A stretch of DNA of 64,000 nt, from contig JAHBTX010000005.1 of NCBI GenBank assembly GCA_019638395.1, positions 1 to 64,000 of the forward strand. The letters run 5' to 3'. Origin of the DNA: Cyclobacteriaceae bacterium. GTDB lineage: Bacteria > Bacteroidota > Bacteroidia > Cytophagales > Cyclobacteriaceae. The notes beneath the pieces were generated by a model. It searched no databases. It saw only the letters and a program-made list of their open reading frames with translations, and had not been told where the DNA came from. Below are positions 34,679 through 43,543 of the stretch, in pieces; the stretch's first letter is position 1; every line of letters begins with the position of its first letter. The position numbers and the translations under genes were made by a program.

Positions 34679-35023
34679 ATGGAAAAGTACATGTTCATCT
34701 TTATCGGTGGCGACTCCAGTCATCTTTCACCAGAAAAACAACAAGCCGGCATGGAGAAGTGGTTTGCCTGGGTTCAAAAACTTCAGCAACAAGGTCGCTA
34801 TGATTCTGGCGAGGCGTTGTTGCCAACCGGAAAAACAATTCGCGGGCTTAAAAAAACTGTAACGGATGGCCCGTATGCCGAAAGTAAAGAAATGGTAGGC
34901 GGATATTTTGTGGTGAAGGCGAAAGACCTGGCCGAAGCCACCGAGATGGCAAAAGATTATCCCGACTTCGAACTGGGTGGTGTAGTCGAAATCCGGGAAG
35001 TAATCAAGTTTGACAACATGTAA
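34679..35023 (+). CDS. YCII-related DGPF-domain protein
   Basis: A 114-residue protein of the YCII/DGPF family, with the name-giving motif in VTDGPYAESKEMVGGYFVVKAK (about 62-83). It opens with a beta strand (MEKYMFIFIGGD), and a helix follows (PEKQQAGMEKWFAWVQKL). Proteins of this family are the standard neighbours of ECF42-type sigma factors, and such a sigma factor lies 0.4 kb downstream. The role is not defined, though they may act with, or sense signals for, the sigma factor. The 208-base gap before it carries no recognisable gene. Confidence 0.9.
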   Translation: MEKYMFIFIGGDSSHLSPEKQQAGMEKWFAWVQKLQQQGRYDSGEALLPTGKTIRGLKKTVTDGPYAESKEMVGGYFVVKAKDLAEATEMAKDYPDFELGGVVEIREVIKFDNM

Positions 35024-35024
35024 T

Positions 35025-35444
35025 ATGAAGCACTTATTGGGAAGCATGCTGCTGATACTGGCAGCATGCACTTCACCTGAAAGTGAGGTGGAGAAAAATA
35101 CAGCGGTAGCACAAAAACTTTTTGAAGCTTTTAACAAGCACGATTGGAAAGCGATGTCTGAATTATATGCGGAGCCTGCGCAATTTCTTGATCCATCGTT
35201 TGGACCTGAGTTGGTAATCAAAAGCAGAACGGAAACAATAGGCAAATATTCAGAAATGCAAGCCGCGTTTCCGGATGTTCAGGATGCTGTTCAAAATATA
35301 TACCCTTCCGGGGAAACCGTAACAATCGAATTTATTTCCACAGGTACCGCTCCTGACGGAACAAAGTTTTCATTACCCATTGTAAGCATCTTAACTATTC
35401 GCGATGGCCTGATTGTAAAGGATGCTACTTATTACGATCTATAA
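35025..35444 (+). CDS. SnoaL-like (NTF2 fold) lipoprotein
   Basis: A 139-residue lipoprotein. The start is the ATG at 35025 (MKHLLGSMLLILAACTSPES), which gives a lipobox LAAC. The mature part is a SnoaL/NTF2-like ester-cyclase-type domain (about 25-139), with VAQKLFEAFNKHDWKAMSELYA near its start, a central MQAAFPDVQDAVQNIYPSG and the final ILTIRDGLIVKDATYYDL. Many such domains bind small hydrophobic ligands. It lies between the DGPF protein (one base gap) and the ECF sigma factor (17 bases), so the three are probably one operon. SnoaL domains are otherwise found fused to ECF41 sigma factors. Confidence 0.82.
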   Translation: MKHLLGSMLLILAACTSPESEVEKNTAVAQKLFEAFNKHDWKAMSELYAEPAQFLDPSFGPELVIKSRTETIGKYSEMQAAFPDVQDAVQNIYPSGETVTIEFISTGTAPDGTKFSLPIVSILTIRDGLIVKDATYYDL

Positions 35445-35461
35445 AATTTCTATTTTTATGA

Positions 35462-36727
35462 ATGGCCGATCAGCACATAAACCAACTTGTAAGCCATCTA
35501 TTCCGGCACGAAGCCGGAAAGATGGCGGCTGTGCTGGCACGCATGACGGGCCTGCAACATCTTGAAGTAGCCGAAGACATTGTACAGGATACGCTGCTTC
35601 AAGCCATGCAGGTTTGGAAACTAAAAGGCATCCCCGATAATCCACCGGCCTGGTTATACACCGTTGCCAAACGCAAGGCCATAGACTTTATCCGGCAACG
35701 AGCCACGCATACACACATTGAAAAAGAGTTAGCGCAAGCATTCAAATCGGAGTGGACATTAGCGCCTGCCATAAAGCATTTGTTTTTTGAACACGAGATT
35801 GAAGACAGTCAGTTGCGAATGATGTTTGCGTGTTGCCATCCGGCTATTCCATACGAATCGCAAATTGCGCTCATTTTAAAAACCCTTTGCGGATTAAGTA
35901 TTTCCGAAATTGCGCACAGCTTTATTACCACAGAAGAAACAATCTCCAAACGTTTGTACCGGGCTCGTGAGAAAATCCGCGAAGAAGGAATTGAACTCGA
36001 AACACTTTCACCCAAAACAATTGCCGACCGCAAAGACACGGTGATGCATACCTTGTATCTGCTGTTTAGTGAAGGTTATAATTCCACACATCCCGACAAA
36101 CTTATCCGACATGATTTGTGCGAAGAGGCCATGCGACTTTGCCTGTTACTTACAAAAAATAAACTCACCGACTCACCCGCTGTAAACGCTTTGCTTGCGC
36201 TGATGTGCCTTCAGGCTTCACGCGCTGATGCCCGGCTTGATGAACATGGAAACATTGTTTTGCTACAAGATCAAAATCGTGAGCGTTGGAATAAGGCACT
36301 GATAGAAAAAGCCAACGAATTTTTAGATAAGTCTGGTGAGGGTGACGAATTCAGCGAGTACCATCTTGAGGCCGCCATTGCCGCTACCCATGCTCATGCC
36401 AAAACCTTTGAACAAACAAATTGGGCACGCATAGTTGAATTGTACCAGATACTGTTAACCCTTAAACCCGATCCGGTTGTGGAGTTAAACCTAGCTATTG
36501 CGTTGAGCAAAGCACAATCGACCGAAGTTGGATTGCAGCGATTACAAAATATTAAGGGGCTTGAACAAAATTCTATTTACCATGCTGCTCTGGGCGATTT
36601 CCATGCGCAACTGCAACAACCGGAAAAAGCAATGCTTTGTTATCAAAAAGCATTATCGTTAAGTCAGCTAAAGGCTGAACAAATACTGTTGCAAACTAAG
36701 ATGGCACGATTGAAGAATGATGCATAG
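35462..36727 (+). CDS. ECF-type RNA polymerase sigma factor, ECF42 group
   Basis: A sigma-70 family protein of 421 residues, far longer than ordinary ECF factors. Sigma2 (about 8-85: VAEDIVQDTLLQAMQVWKLKG, PPAWLYTVAKRKAID) and sigma4 (about 118-175: LKTLCGLSISEIAHSF, ISKRLYRAREKIREEG) are followed by a long C-terminal TPR-like extension (about 190-421, with LYLLFSEGYNSTHPDKLIR and PVVELNLAIALSKAQS). This architecture and the DGPF gene nearby define the ECF42 group. These are not regulated by an ordinary anti-sigma factor; the C-terminal extension is thought to be important for activity. Targets probably include its own operon. Confidence 0.92.
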   Translation: MADQHINQLVSHLFRHEAGKMAAVLARMTGLQHLEVAEDIVQDTLLQAMQVWKLKGIPDNPPAWLYTVAKRKAIDFIRQRATHTHIEKELAQAFKSEWTLAPAIKHLFFEHEIEDSQLRMMFACCHPAIPYESQIALILKTLCGLSISEIAHSFITTEETISKRLYRAREKIREEGIELETLSPKTIADRKDTVMHTLYLLFSEGYNSTHPDKLIRHDLCEEAMRLCLLLTKNKLTDSPAVNALLALMCLQASRADARLDEHGNIVLLQDQNRERWNKALIEKANEFLDKSGEGDEFSEYHLEAAIAATHAHAKTFEQTNWARIVELYQILLTLKPDPVVELNLAIALSKAQSTEVGLQRLQNIKGLEQNSIYHAALGDFHAQLQQPEKAMLCYQKALSLSQLKAEQILLQTKMARLKNDA

Positions 36728-36728
36728 C

Positions 36729-39596
36729 TTAAGCCACCATTCCCTGCTCAAACACTTCAACATATTCCTTCATCTTACCAATAATCCTTTCACCAATTTC
36801 TCTTGCTTTCAAAACACTTGGGCGATCACCCAAGCACTTTAATACATCTGCACGTATTGGTTCTTGACCGCTATAAATGTAGGCATCGATTAATGCTTTG
36901 AATTGTTCCTTGTCTAACTGCTCGTCATCGCAGAGTTTGGCAAGTGCCAATACCTTCTGATCCTGCCAGTATTGCTCGAACTCTTCCTGGATGTTATCGG
37001 CATCTACAATCTTGGGCAGGTTTTCTTCAATGAACTTCTCAATCAATTCTCGTTTGCTACGTAATTGCACATCGCTGTTCAGCAAATCCATAATGGCCTT
37101 CTTCTGTTTGGCGGCTTCGCTGGTTTTGGATTGCTTGAGTTTGGTGATCAGCTTCAGAATGTAGGCAACATTGATCAGATCCCGGTGGATGAGCTCGACT
37201 TCAAAGTCGATGTCGTTGAGGATGGAGGTTTTAATCTTTGCGTTGTCGCACTTTACCTTATCGTACAGGTCGATGTATTTGGTTTGGTAGTTCAGGAATG
37301 TTTCTTCATCAATGCCCAATCCCTCCCAGCTAAAATCGGTGTACGATTCCAGTACGTTCTTCGCCCGTAATAATGCGCGGAAAGCTTTAATGAATGCTGC
37401 TTCATCTTCTTCACTTTGCAGATCGTCCACACTTTGCCAGGTAGGTGCAATGGCCAACAAATCTTTTAAGGCTTCATCAAATTTTTCGACAATCTTTTCA
37501 AATGGTGGAAGGATGATTTCCTCAATCGCCTCCTTATTCGAAAACAACGTAATGGATTTGTCGGTAGCCTCTTTCAGGTTGCGGAAGACAAGGATATTGC
37601 CCTGCGATTTCTTTTCGCCCAATATCCTGTTGGTGCGTGAATAGGCCTGAAGTAATCCATGGTGTTTAAGATTCTTATCCACGTAAAGCGTGTTCACCTT
37701 CTTGGCATCGAAACCGGTGAGGAACATATTTACGACCAGTAGCAGGTCGAGTCGATCTTTCGCATCATCGAATGATCTCTTCTCACGTTCTTTTAAGCGT
37801 TTGCTGATGTCTTTAAAATATCCTTCGAACAGTTTATCGTCTTTGGTGGAAAAGGCAGTGCCATACAGTTTGTTATAGTCGGCAATGAAGGATTCTAACT
37901 TATCGCGATTGTGCGAGGACTGGTAGCTTGCTTTTGGGTCTGCAGCCATCGGCAATTCATCCGGCAGAAAATCCTGTGCGTCTTCATCATCATCGTTGGT
38001 GCCATAGGTAAAAATGGTAGCAATACGAAGGTCATGCTCTCCGGCTTCTTTCTTACGTTTAAAGATCTCGTAGTACTTGATCAGGTTTTCGATGCTGCTG
38101 ACAGCAAACAAAGCCGAAAACTCCTTGTCGAAGGTTTTTTGGTTGTGATATGAAAGAATGTAATCGGCAATTTTTTCCAACCGTTTCGGATCGTTCAGCA
38201 CTTCCGGACGATCAATATCTTCCACTTCAATATCAATGAGTGTATTGCCTTTCTGTTTGTACTTGCCAATATATTCAATACCAAACCGCAGCACGTTCTG
38301 ATCGCGGATGGCATCGGTGATCACGTACTTATGCAGGCACTTGCCAAACAAATCCTTGGTGGTTCGTTTGCCAAACTCATTCTTACTGGCATTATCGGCA
38401 AAGATGGGTGTGCCGGTGAATCCAAAAAGCTGGGCTTTGTGAAAGTATTTGATGATCCGGTCGTGTGTATCCCCAAATTGCGAACGGTGACATTCATCGA
38501 AAATGAAAACAATCTTCTTGTCGCGCAGGTGCGTGAGCTTGTTTTCGAAATGCGCCTTGTGGATAGCATTGTTTAGCTTCTGAATGGTGGTGAGCACCAA
38601 TTTCGTATCATCTGTCAATTGCTTCACCAGCATAGCGGTGTTATCGGTAGCATCCACGCTGTCTTTCTTGAACGCGTTAAACTCGTTCATGGTTTGGTAG
38701 TCCAGGTCTTTACGGTCGACTACAAACACAACTTTATGTACCTGTGGCAAGTCCATAATAATCTGACTGGCCTTGAACGAAGTAAGCGTTTTGCCCGAGC
38801 CGGTAGTATGCCAGATGTAGCCATTGTCGCTGCTGGTGCTTACCTGTTTGATGATGTTCTCTACTGCGTAATATTGATAAGGCCGCAGCACCATCAGGTT
38901 CTTGAACGTTTCGTTCAGTACAACGTAGTGCGAAATATAGTTGCCCAGGTGTGCTGGATTGAGAAATGCATTTGCAAAAGCGCTGAGCTCGGTAATGTTC
39001 TTATTGTTCTCATCCGCCCAAAAAAAGGTTTGCAGTACCGACTGCAACTCGTTGTTCGCTAAGTATTTTGTGTTTACTCCATTGCTGATGACAAACAACT
39101 GCACATACTGAAACAGACCATGGTTGCTCCAGAACGAATGCTTTTGATACCGGTTGATCTGGTTAAACGCTTCCTTGATTTCAACACCCTTGCGCTTGAG
39201 TTCAATTTGTACCAGCGGCAATCCATTGACGAGCAGTGTTACATCAAACCGGTTTTTGTAACTGCCTTCAAGCGTTATCTGGTTGCTAACCTGGTATAGG
39301 TTCTTTGAAGGAGCCTCGGTATTGAAAAAACGAACATAAAACGAAGTGCCATCTTCCCGCGAAAGATTGTAGCGGTCTTTCAGGGTTTTAGCCTTATCAA
39401 ACACATTGCCTTTGGCGAGGTGATTGAGTATGGCGTTAAATTCCTTTTGAGAAAATGATGTCTTATTGAATGATTCGAGTTGGGTTTGGAGATTGGACAA
39501 TAACTCATTTCCATCAGCAATGCGAACAGATTGATAACCTAATCCAACCAATTGTTGGATGAGATTATTCTCTAATATGGCTTCTGACTGCACCAT
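36729..39596 (-). CDS. hsdR: type I restriction enzyme endonuclease subunit HsdR
   Basis: The 955-residue restriction and translocation subunit. The PD-(D/E)xK-type nuclease lies near the N-terminus (FDVTLLVNGLPLVQIELKRKG), then the helicase core: Walker A TTGSGKTLTSFKASQ, FIFDECHRSQ and FTGTPI, with the second helicase domain containing RTNRILGEKKSQGN. I choose the ATG at 39596 (MVQSEAIL): it overlaps the abi stop codon by one base (TAATG), indicating translational coupling. The longer frame from 39623 is less likely. It is last in the hsdM-hsdS-abi-hsdR operon and needs HsdM2S1 for cleavage. Confidence 0.95.
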   Translation of the reverse strand: MVQSEAILENNLIQQLVGLGYQSVRIADGNELLSNLQTQLESFNKTSFSQKEFNAILNHLAKGNVFDKAKTLKDRYNLSREDGTSFYVRFFNTEAPSKNLYQVSNQITLEGSYKNRFDVTLLVNGLPLVQIELKRKGVEIKEAFNQINRYQKHSFWSNHGLFQYVQLFVISNGVNTKYLANNELQSVLQTFFWADENNKNITELSAFANAFLNPAHLGNYISHYVVLNETFKNLMVLRPYQYYAVENIIKQVSTSSDNGYIWHTTGSGKTLTSFKASQIIMDLPQVHKVVFVVDRKDLDYQTMNEFNAFKKDSVDATDNTAMLVKQLTDDTKLVLTTIQKLNNAIHKAHFENKLTHLRDKKIVFIFDECHRSQFGDTHDRIIKYFHKAQLFGFTGTPIFADNASKNEFGKRTTKDLFGKCLHKYVITDAIRDQNVLRFGIEYIGKYKQKGNTLIDIEVEDIDRPEVLNDPKRLEKIADYILSYHNQKTFDKEFSALFAVSSIENLIKYYEIFKRKKEAGEHDLRIATIFTYGTNDDDEDAQDFLPDELPMAADPKASYQSSHNRDKLESFIADYNKLYGTAFSTKDDKLFEGYFKDISKRLKEREKRSFDDAKDRLDLLLVVNMFLTGFDAKKVNTLYVDKNLKHHGLLQAYSRTNRILGEKKSQGNILVFRNLKEATDKSITLFSNKEAIEEIILPPFEKIVEKFDEALKDLLAIAPTWQSVDDLQSEEDEAAFIKAFRALLRAKNVLESYTDFSWEGLGIDEETFLNYQTKYIDLYDKVKCDNAKIKTSILNDIDFEVELIHRDLINVAYILKLITKLKQSKTSEAAKQKKAIMDLLNSDVQLRSKRELIEKFIEENLPKIVDADNIQEEFEQYWQDQKVLALAKLCDDEQLDKEQFKALIDAYIYSGQEPIRADVLKCLGDRPSVLKAREIGERIIGKMKEYVEVFEQGMVA

Positions 39597-40543
39597 TATT
39601 GCCAAAGTGGTTCTGCTCTCCAATCTAATCGATTTCCTTTTCCATCGGAAGGAATTCCCAAAAACTGTATGGGCACGTTGGGGTATTTAGCAAACAACGC
39701 TTCTAGTTTTGTCTTCAGACTATTACCGGGATTTGCCCGCAGCAACAAATACCGTAACACACAAATAAAATAAAACGTCCGTTTGTTATTCTGGAAAGGT
39801 TGCCCGATCCAAGGGCCTACCGCCTTGATCAACCTATCGGGCTCAATGGCCAGATCGCGATTCCATAGACGTGAATGGTGTGCACACAAGTTGCGCACAT
39901 AGGTTAATGTATGGAGCCACGAAGTGAATACAGTATGGTGCACCTCAAAAAAATCGGCAATGCGTTTTTTGTCGCTGTTGTTACGAAAGCCGCGATAAAT
40001 GTGCGAAAGCTCACCGATGGTCAGTAATTCAAGGCACATCCATGCTGGCGGATTTGCCGGGGTGTGATAGGTATCAATGTAATGCTTAATGAATACTTCC
40101 GGAGTTCGGGCGGTTTTTGCTTTGGAAATAATGGACTGCAAATCCTGGTAGGGATCAACCAATGCACCGATTTTATTATAGAAAGGTGTAATGAAGTGCG
40201 CCTGATTATCCTGCCAATGCGAATCATTATGGTGCATGGCCATCTGGTAAATCATTTGTGTACGGATGGCTATTTCAATACGCTCGATACAATCGAACAC
40301 CAGCAGCCGAAATTCACGATCAAAAGAATAGGTATCAATAATCTGATCGAACGTAACGCCTGCGTTGAATTGATCTTTAACAGCCTGGTAGGGTAGAAAG
40401 TAGGCACTAAGCCGGTAATAACTAATCTCCTTTAAATAGCTAATGGCTTTGGCCTGATCAGGCACGGCAAGGCCACGGGTTTGCATCAACTGCAATTGAT
40501 CCTGAAACGACAGTGGGGTTTTACTGTAGCTTTTTTTAGCCAT
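39596..40543 (-). CDS. Abi_2/AbiF-like abortive-infection HEPN protein
   Basis: A 315-residue protein of the Abi_2 (AbiD/AbiF-like) family; the start is placed at MAKKSYSKTPLSFQDQL (complement 40541-40543). Family marks are ISYYRLSAYFLPYQ, FDREFRLLVFDCIERIEIAIRTQM and TYVRNLCAHHSRLWNRDL. The last is the R-x4-H motif of HEPN ribonucleases (R-N-L-C-A-H, about 240-245). Abi_2 proteins cause growth arrest or cell death on phage infection, and recent work, as I recall it, links AbiF to adjacent RNA antitoxins and to Cas13 ancestry. It lies between hsdS and hsdR, separated from hsdS by a 174-base candidate RNA region but fused by overlap to hsdR. Confidence 0.9.
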   Translation of the reverse strand: MAKKSYSKTPLSFQDQLQLMQTRGLAVPDQAKAISYLKEISYYRLSAYFLPYQAVKDQFNAGVTFDQIIDTYSFDREFRLLVFDCIERIEIAIRTQMIYQMAMHHNDSHWQDNQAHFITPFYNKIGALVDPYQDLQSIISKAKTARTPEVFIKHYIDTYHTPANPPAWMCLELLTIGELSHIYRGFRNNSDKKRIADFFEVHHTVFTSWLHTLTYVRNLCAHHSRLWNRDLAIEPDRLIKAVGPWIGQPFQNNKRTFYFICVLRYLLLRANPGNSLKTKLEALFAKYPNVPIQFLGIPSDGKGNRLDWRAEPLWQ

Positions 40544-40554
40544 GGCTATAAAAG

Positions 40555-40671
40555 AAAAAACCCCCCAAGTGTGCATCAGAGAGAGGCATGGAGGGTGTAT
40601 TATTTTTAGTTGCTAAACTTTCTGATGAAATAAAGCCTGAAATACGGTTTTTTAGTGCACTGGCGCCAGGC
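40555..40671 (-). ncRNA. candidate small RNA between hsdS and abi
   Basis: The 174-base gap is longer than the other junctions of the operon, all a few bases or overlapping. On the minus strand it reads as a possible 117-base RNA. It begins just after a TACTTTTG box and contains a perfect ten-base palindrome CTGGCGCCAG and the complementary pair CATCAGA/TCTGATG (40627-40621 with 40580-40574). It ends GGGGGGTTTTTT (40566-40555), with a possible seven-pair stem ACCCTCC/GGGGGGT. No known RNA family is recognised. It could alternatively be an attenuator of abi-hsdR. Confidence 0.4.
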
Positions 40672-40678
40672 TGGTGGA

Positions 40679-40686
40679 CAAAAGTA
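40679..40686 (-). promoter_or_regulatory. TAnnTTTG box before abi
   Basis: The minus strand reads TACTTTTG at 40686-40679, an exact -7 consensus, 32 bases after the hsdS stop. Transcription would begin near 40671 and cover the candidate RNA or give abi-hsdR their own message. The -33 region (TTTTC about 17 bases upstream) is only approximate. Confidence 0.4.
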
Positions 40687-40717
40687 TATAAATTTTTGAA
40701 TATGAAAAGTTCCCTAC

Positions 40718-41911
40718 TCATACAAACATCTGTTGCAACAATCCTTTTTTAAACGTTTGGGAGTGGGTTATTTGCGCAGCCACACTTTCTATTTTTGCAT
40801 CCAGCGCGGTGAGGAAACTGGCGATTTTTTGTTGTTCCTCTTTACATGGAAATTTGAATTTTCTTGTCTCGATATTTCCTTTTGTAATATGAAACATGGT
40901 TCCACCCTGAGAGACTGCTTTGATTCTCTCAACGTCAAACATGAAAGAATGAAACAAATAGGGCTTGTCCACTTCTGCACTAGGAATCACTTTCCAAATA
41001 TGATAGTGATAGATTATTTTCTCGTCTTCCCAAAACCTCGGACCGAACGATGCTGACCATGCATACATCAAGTCTCCCTTCTCAAGGTATTTGTCTTGCT
41101 CTAATTCTAAATCAGAGTAATACCACTCATTGTTACTGAAAAGATTGCCAACGCGCAATACTCGATACTTTCCTTGTTTCAATAACTCTTCCTGTTTGTA
41201 CGCCTTACCGTTAATAAATGTGCATATAGCTCCAAAGGGCTTCTCCTCCCACTTCGGATAGGCCTTTCCATTTTCATCTTTGAAGCGGAGTTTGCCGGAG
41301 AAGAGTTGTTGCATCACGCCTTTTTTGTATTGCTCCAGCAATTCTTTTTTACGCGTGAGCTGCTGTATCTTTTCATCTACCGCACTTAAAAACGAAGCGA
41401 TTTTTTGTTGTTCGGGGAGAGAAGGAATTGGTACTAGGAAGGATTTAATTATTTGGAGATTCAAGCCACCACGCCCACCATCACCTTTTGAAAGCTTTCT
41501 CAATTCCTCATATCTACTATCAATATTCTGATAGAGATATTCGGAAATAAATTCCTTCTTATTCGGAAATATTGATGCAATAGATTGATTGGTACACAAC
41601 TCCACTAAATTCATAGCAGCAGTTCCTCTGGTTTTACCTTGTCCAGCTAAGCCAATCAAAATTGAATTCACTGGAATCAGTTTCGTGCTTGAATTTTTTA
41701 ATCCCGCTTCTGTTATTCGATTTTCAACTTCGGTCACTTTTTTCAAATTCAGTTCACCTGAATTCATCCATCTAATATCTCCTCCCCAAAATTCTTTTCG
41801 ACTCGTACTTGGCGTAGCACCTGCGGAAACAGTCGTTATATCGCCTATCTTCTTTCGAGTCCATTGATCTTTAAAATCCTTAAACCTTAATTTTGGAATC
41901 ATTTTCGCCAT
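40718..41911 (-). CDS. hsdS: type I restriction enzyme specificity subunit HsdS
   Basis: The DNA-specificity subunit (397 residues), with two target recognition domains and repeated conserved helices. TRD1 is about 10-165, the central helical repeat is EQQKIASFLSAVDEKIQQLTRKKELLEQ at about 165-195, TRD2 is about 220-350, and a matching distal repeat EEQQKIASFLTALDAKIES follows near 360. It dictates which bipartite sequence HsdM methylates and HsdR restricts. Each half is intact and no recombinase gene or silent TRD copy lies nearby, so no phase variation is evident. It starts three bases after hsdM. Confidence 0.95.
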   Translation of the reverse strand: MAKMIPKLRFKDFKDQWTRKKIGDITTVSAGATPSTSRKEFWGGDIRWMNSGELNLKKVTEVENRITEAGLKNSSTKLIPVNSILIGLAGQGKTRGTAAMNLVELCTNQSIASIFPNKKEFISEYLYQNIDSRYEELRKLSKGDGGRGGLNLQIIKSFLVPIPSLPEQQKIASFLSAVDEKIQQLTRKKELLEQYKKGVMQQLFSGKLRFKDENGKAYPKWEEKPFGAICTFINGKAYKQEELLKQGKYRVLRVGNLFSNNEWYYSDLELEQDKYLEKGDLMYAWSASFGPRFWEDEKIIYHYHIWKVIPSAEVDKPYLFHSFMFDVERIKAVSQGGTMFHITKGNIETRKFKFPCKEEQQKIASFLTALDAKIESVAAQITHSQTFKKGLLQQMFV

Positions 41912-41914
41912 AAA

Positions 41915-43474
41915 CTAAAACGGACTTTCAATACCCAACTCTTTACAAAACTTTTCAATGGTAGCATCGGTGGCTTTCATGTCGGCATCGAGCTTCTTCA
42001 ATTCCTTCGCCACAGCTTTCAGGTTCACCGCTTCTTCTTCTTCAAACGTATCGACATAGCGCGGTATGTTCAGGTTGTAGTCGTTCTCAGCTATCTCTTT
42101 CAATGAAGCCACGTGGCTATACTTGTCTTCGGCTGTTCGCGCTTTGTACGTGTCAACGATCTTGTCAATATCCTGTGGTCGCAGGAAGTTTTGTGTTTTC
42201 ACTTTTTCAAAGTGCTGGCTGGCATCAATGAACAACACGTTATCGCTGTGCTCGCGCTTTTTCTTCACCACCATAATACACGTGGGTATGCCGGTGCCGT
42301 AAAAAATATTGGCGGGCAAACCAATAACGGCATCAAGGTAGTTTTTCTCTTTAATAAGATACTCGCGTATGTGGCCCTCGGCTCCACCGCGGAAGAGCAC
42401 ACCATGCGGCAACACACAGGCCATGGTGCCCTTGTCATCTAACTGGTAAATCATGTGCTGCACAAAAGCAAAGTCGGCCGTGCTCCTGGGTGCGAGTTTG
42501 CCGTAGGCGGCAAAGCGCTCGTCAGTCATAAACAACGGACTGGCACTCCACTCGGCAGAGAAAGGCGGGTTGGCTACAATGGCTTCAAAGCGCATGTCCA
42601 AATGCTGGGGCCGCTCGAGTGTATCTTCATTTTTAATTTCAAACTGATAGAACTTTTTGTCGTGCATGATCATGTTCATACGGCACAAGTTGTAGGTGGT
42701 GGGGTTACTCTCCTGTCCGTAAATCTTGCCCAGGCTTTCCACTTCTTTTACCACGCGGAGCAGCAAAGATCCTGAACCACACGTGGGATCATATGCGTTT
42801 TTAATTCTCTTCTTACCTACTGTAACCAATCGAGCCAAGACAGTACTTACTTGCTGAGGCGTGTAGAATTCTCCAGCTTTCTTCCCCGCGCCACTCGCAA
42901 ATTTTCCGATCAGGTATTCATAAGCATCACCTAAAACATCATTCTGAAGATTATCAAGATCGAAGTTAATCTGGTCTAAATGCTGCATAACACGAACCAC
43001 CAGTTTATTCTTTTCATCCTCAGTTTTGCCAAGTTTACTACTGCGCAAATCCAGGTCTTCAAAGAGATGACTAAACTCTTCTTCACTAGCCGTACCCATG
43101 GTACTTTGCTCAATGTTGTTGAGTATTTTTGCAAGCTCATCTAATATGAAATGTGCTTTACCTTCCGCATTAGTACGTGATGCAAGCGCACCAAATAATT
43201 CAGAAGGTTTCAGATAGTAACCTAAGGTATCTATAGCTTCTGCTCGTACGTGAAATAGGATTTCTTTGTCTGCCTTCTTGTCTTCATCAATATCTAAATA
43301 GGTGATTCCGTCAGGCTCTAAAATTTCATCAGCATAGGAATGCATTCTTTCGCTGAGGTACTTGTAGAAGATGAACCCCAGGATGTAATCCCTGAAATCA
43401 TCGGCATCCATTTTTCCGCGCAGGGTATCGGCTAATCTCCAGAGGAGTTGTTTTAGTTCTTCAGGCATGGACAA
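41915..43474 (-). CDS. hsdM: type I restriction enzyme methyltransferase subunit HsdM
   Basis: The adenine-N6 methyltransferase subunit (519 residues). An N-terminal helical HsdM_N domain (about 5-150, starting MPEELKQLLWRLADTLRG) is followed by the N6_Mtase domain with GEFYTPQQVS, the SAM-binding YDPTCGSGSLLLRV and the catalytic VANPPFSAEW (N-P-P-F). It also keeps GLPANIFYGTGIPTCI. With HsdS it methylates host DNA, and with HsdR it restricts foreign DNA. It is the first gene of the operon; the start could be the first or third codon (MSM). The upstream gap of 69 bases separates it from the nadR-like gene on the same strand. Confidence 0.95.
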   Translation of the reverse strand: MSMPEELKQLLWRLADTLRGKMDADDFRDYILGFIFYKYLSERMHSYADEILEPDGITYLDIDEDKKADKEILFHVRAEAIDTLGYYLKPSELFGALASRTNAEGKAHFILDELAKILNNIEQSTMGTASEEEFSHLFEDLDLRSSKLGKTEDEKNKLVVRVMQHLDQINFDLDNLQNDVLGDAYEYLIGKFASGAGKKAGEFYTPQQVSTVLARLVTVGKKRIKNAYDPTCGSGSLLLRVVKEVESLGKIYGQESNPTTYNLCRMNMIMHDKKFYQFEIKNEDTLERPQHLDMRFEAIVANPPFSAEWSASPLFMTDERFAAYGKLAPRSTADFAFVQHMIYQLDDKGTMACVLPHGVLFRGGAEGHIREYLIKEKNYLDAVIGLPANIFYGTGIPTCIMVVKKKREHSDNVLFIDASQHFEKVKTQNFLRPQDIDKIVDTYKARTAEDKYSHVASLKEIAENDYNLNIPRYVDTFEEEEAVNLKAVAKELKKLDADMKATDATIEKFCKELGIESPF

Positions 43475-43543
43475 TCTAAATCAAATTACAAGGTATTAAG
43501 GAGCCAAAGAAAAACCAACGAAATCTTGCGTCAGCCATGATAC

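Noticed and set aside
38619-39062. A 147-codon plus-strand frame inside hsdR
   Set aside because: It is antisense to the well-supported hsdR helicase region; composition is that of a shadow frame.
40718-41911. Phase-variable hsdS with recombining target domains
   Set aside because: Only one hsdS, no recombinase and no silent target-domain copies are present in the window.
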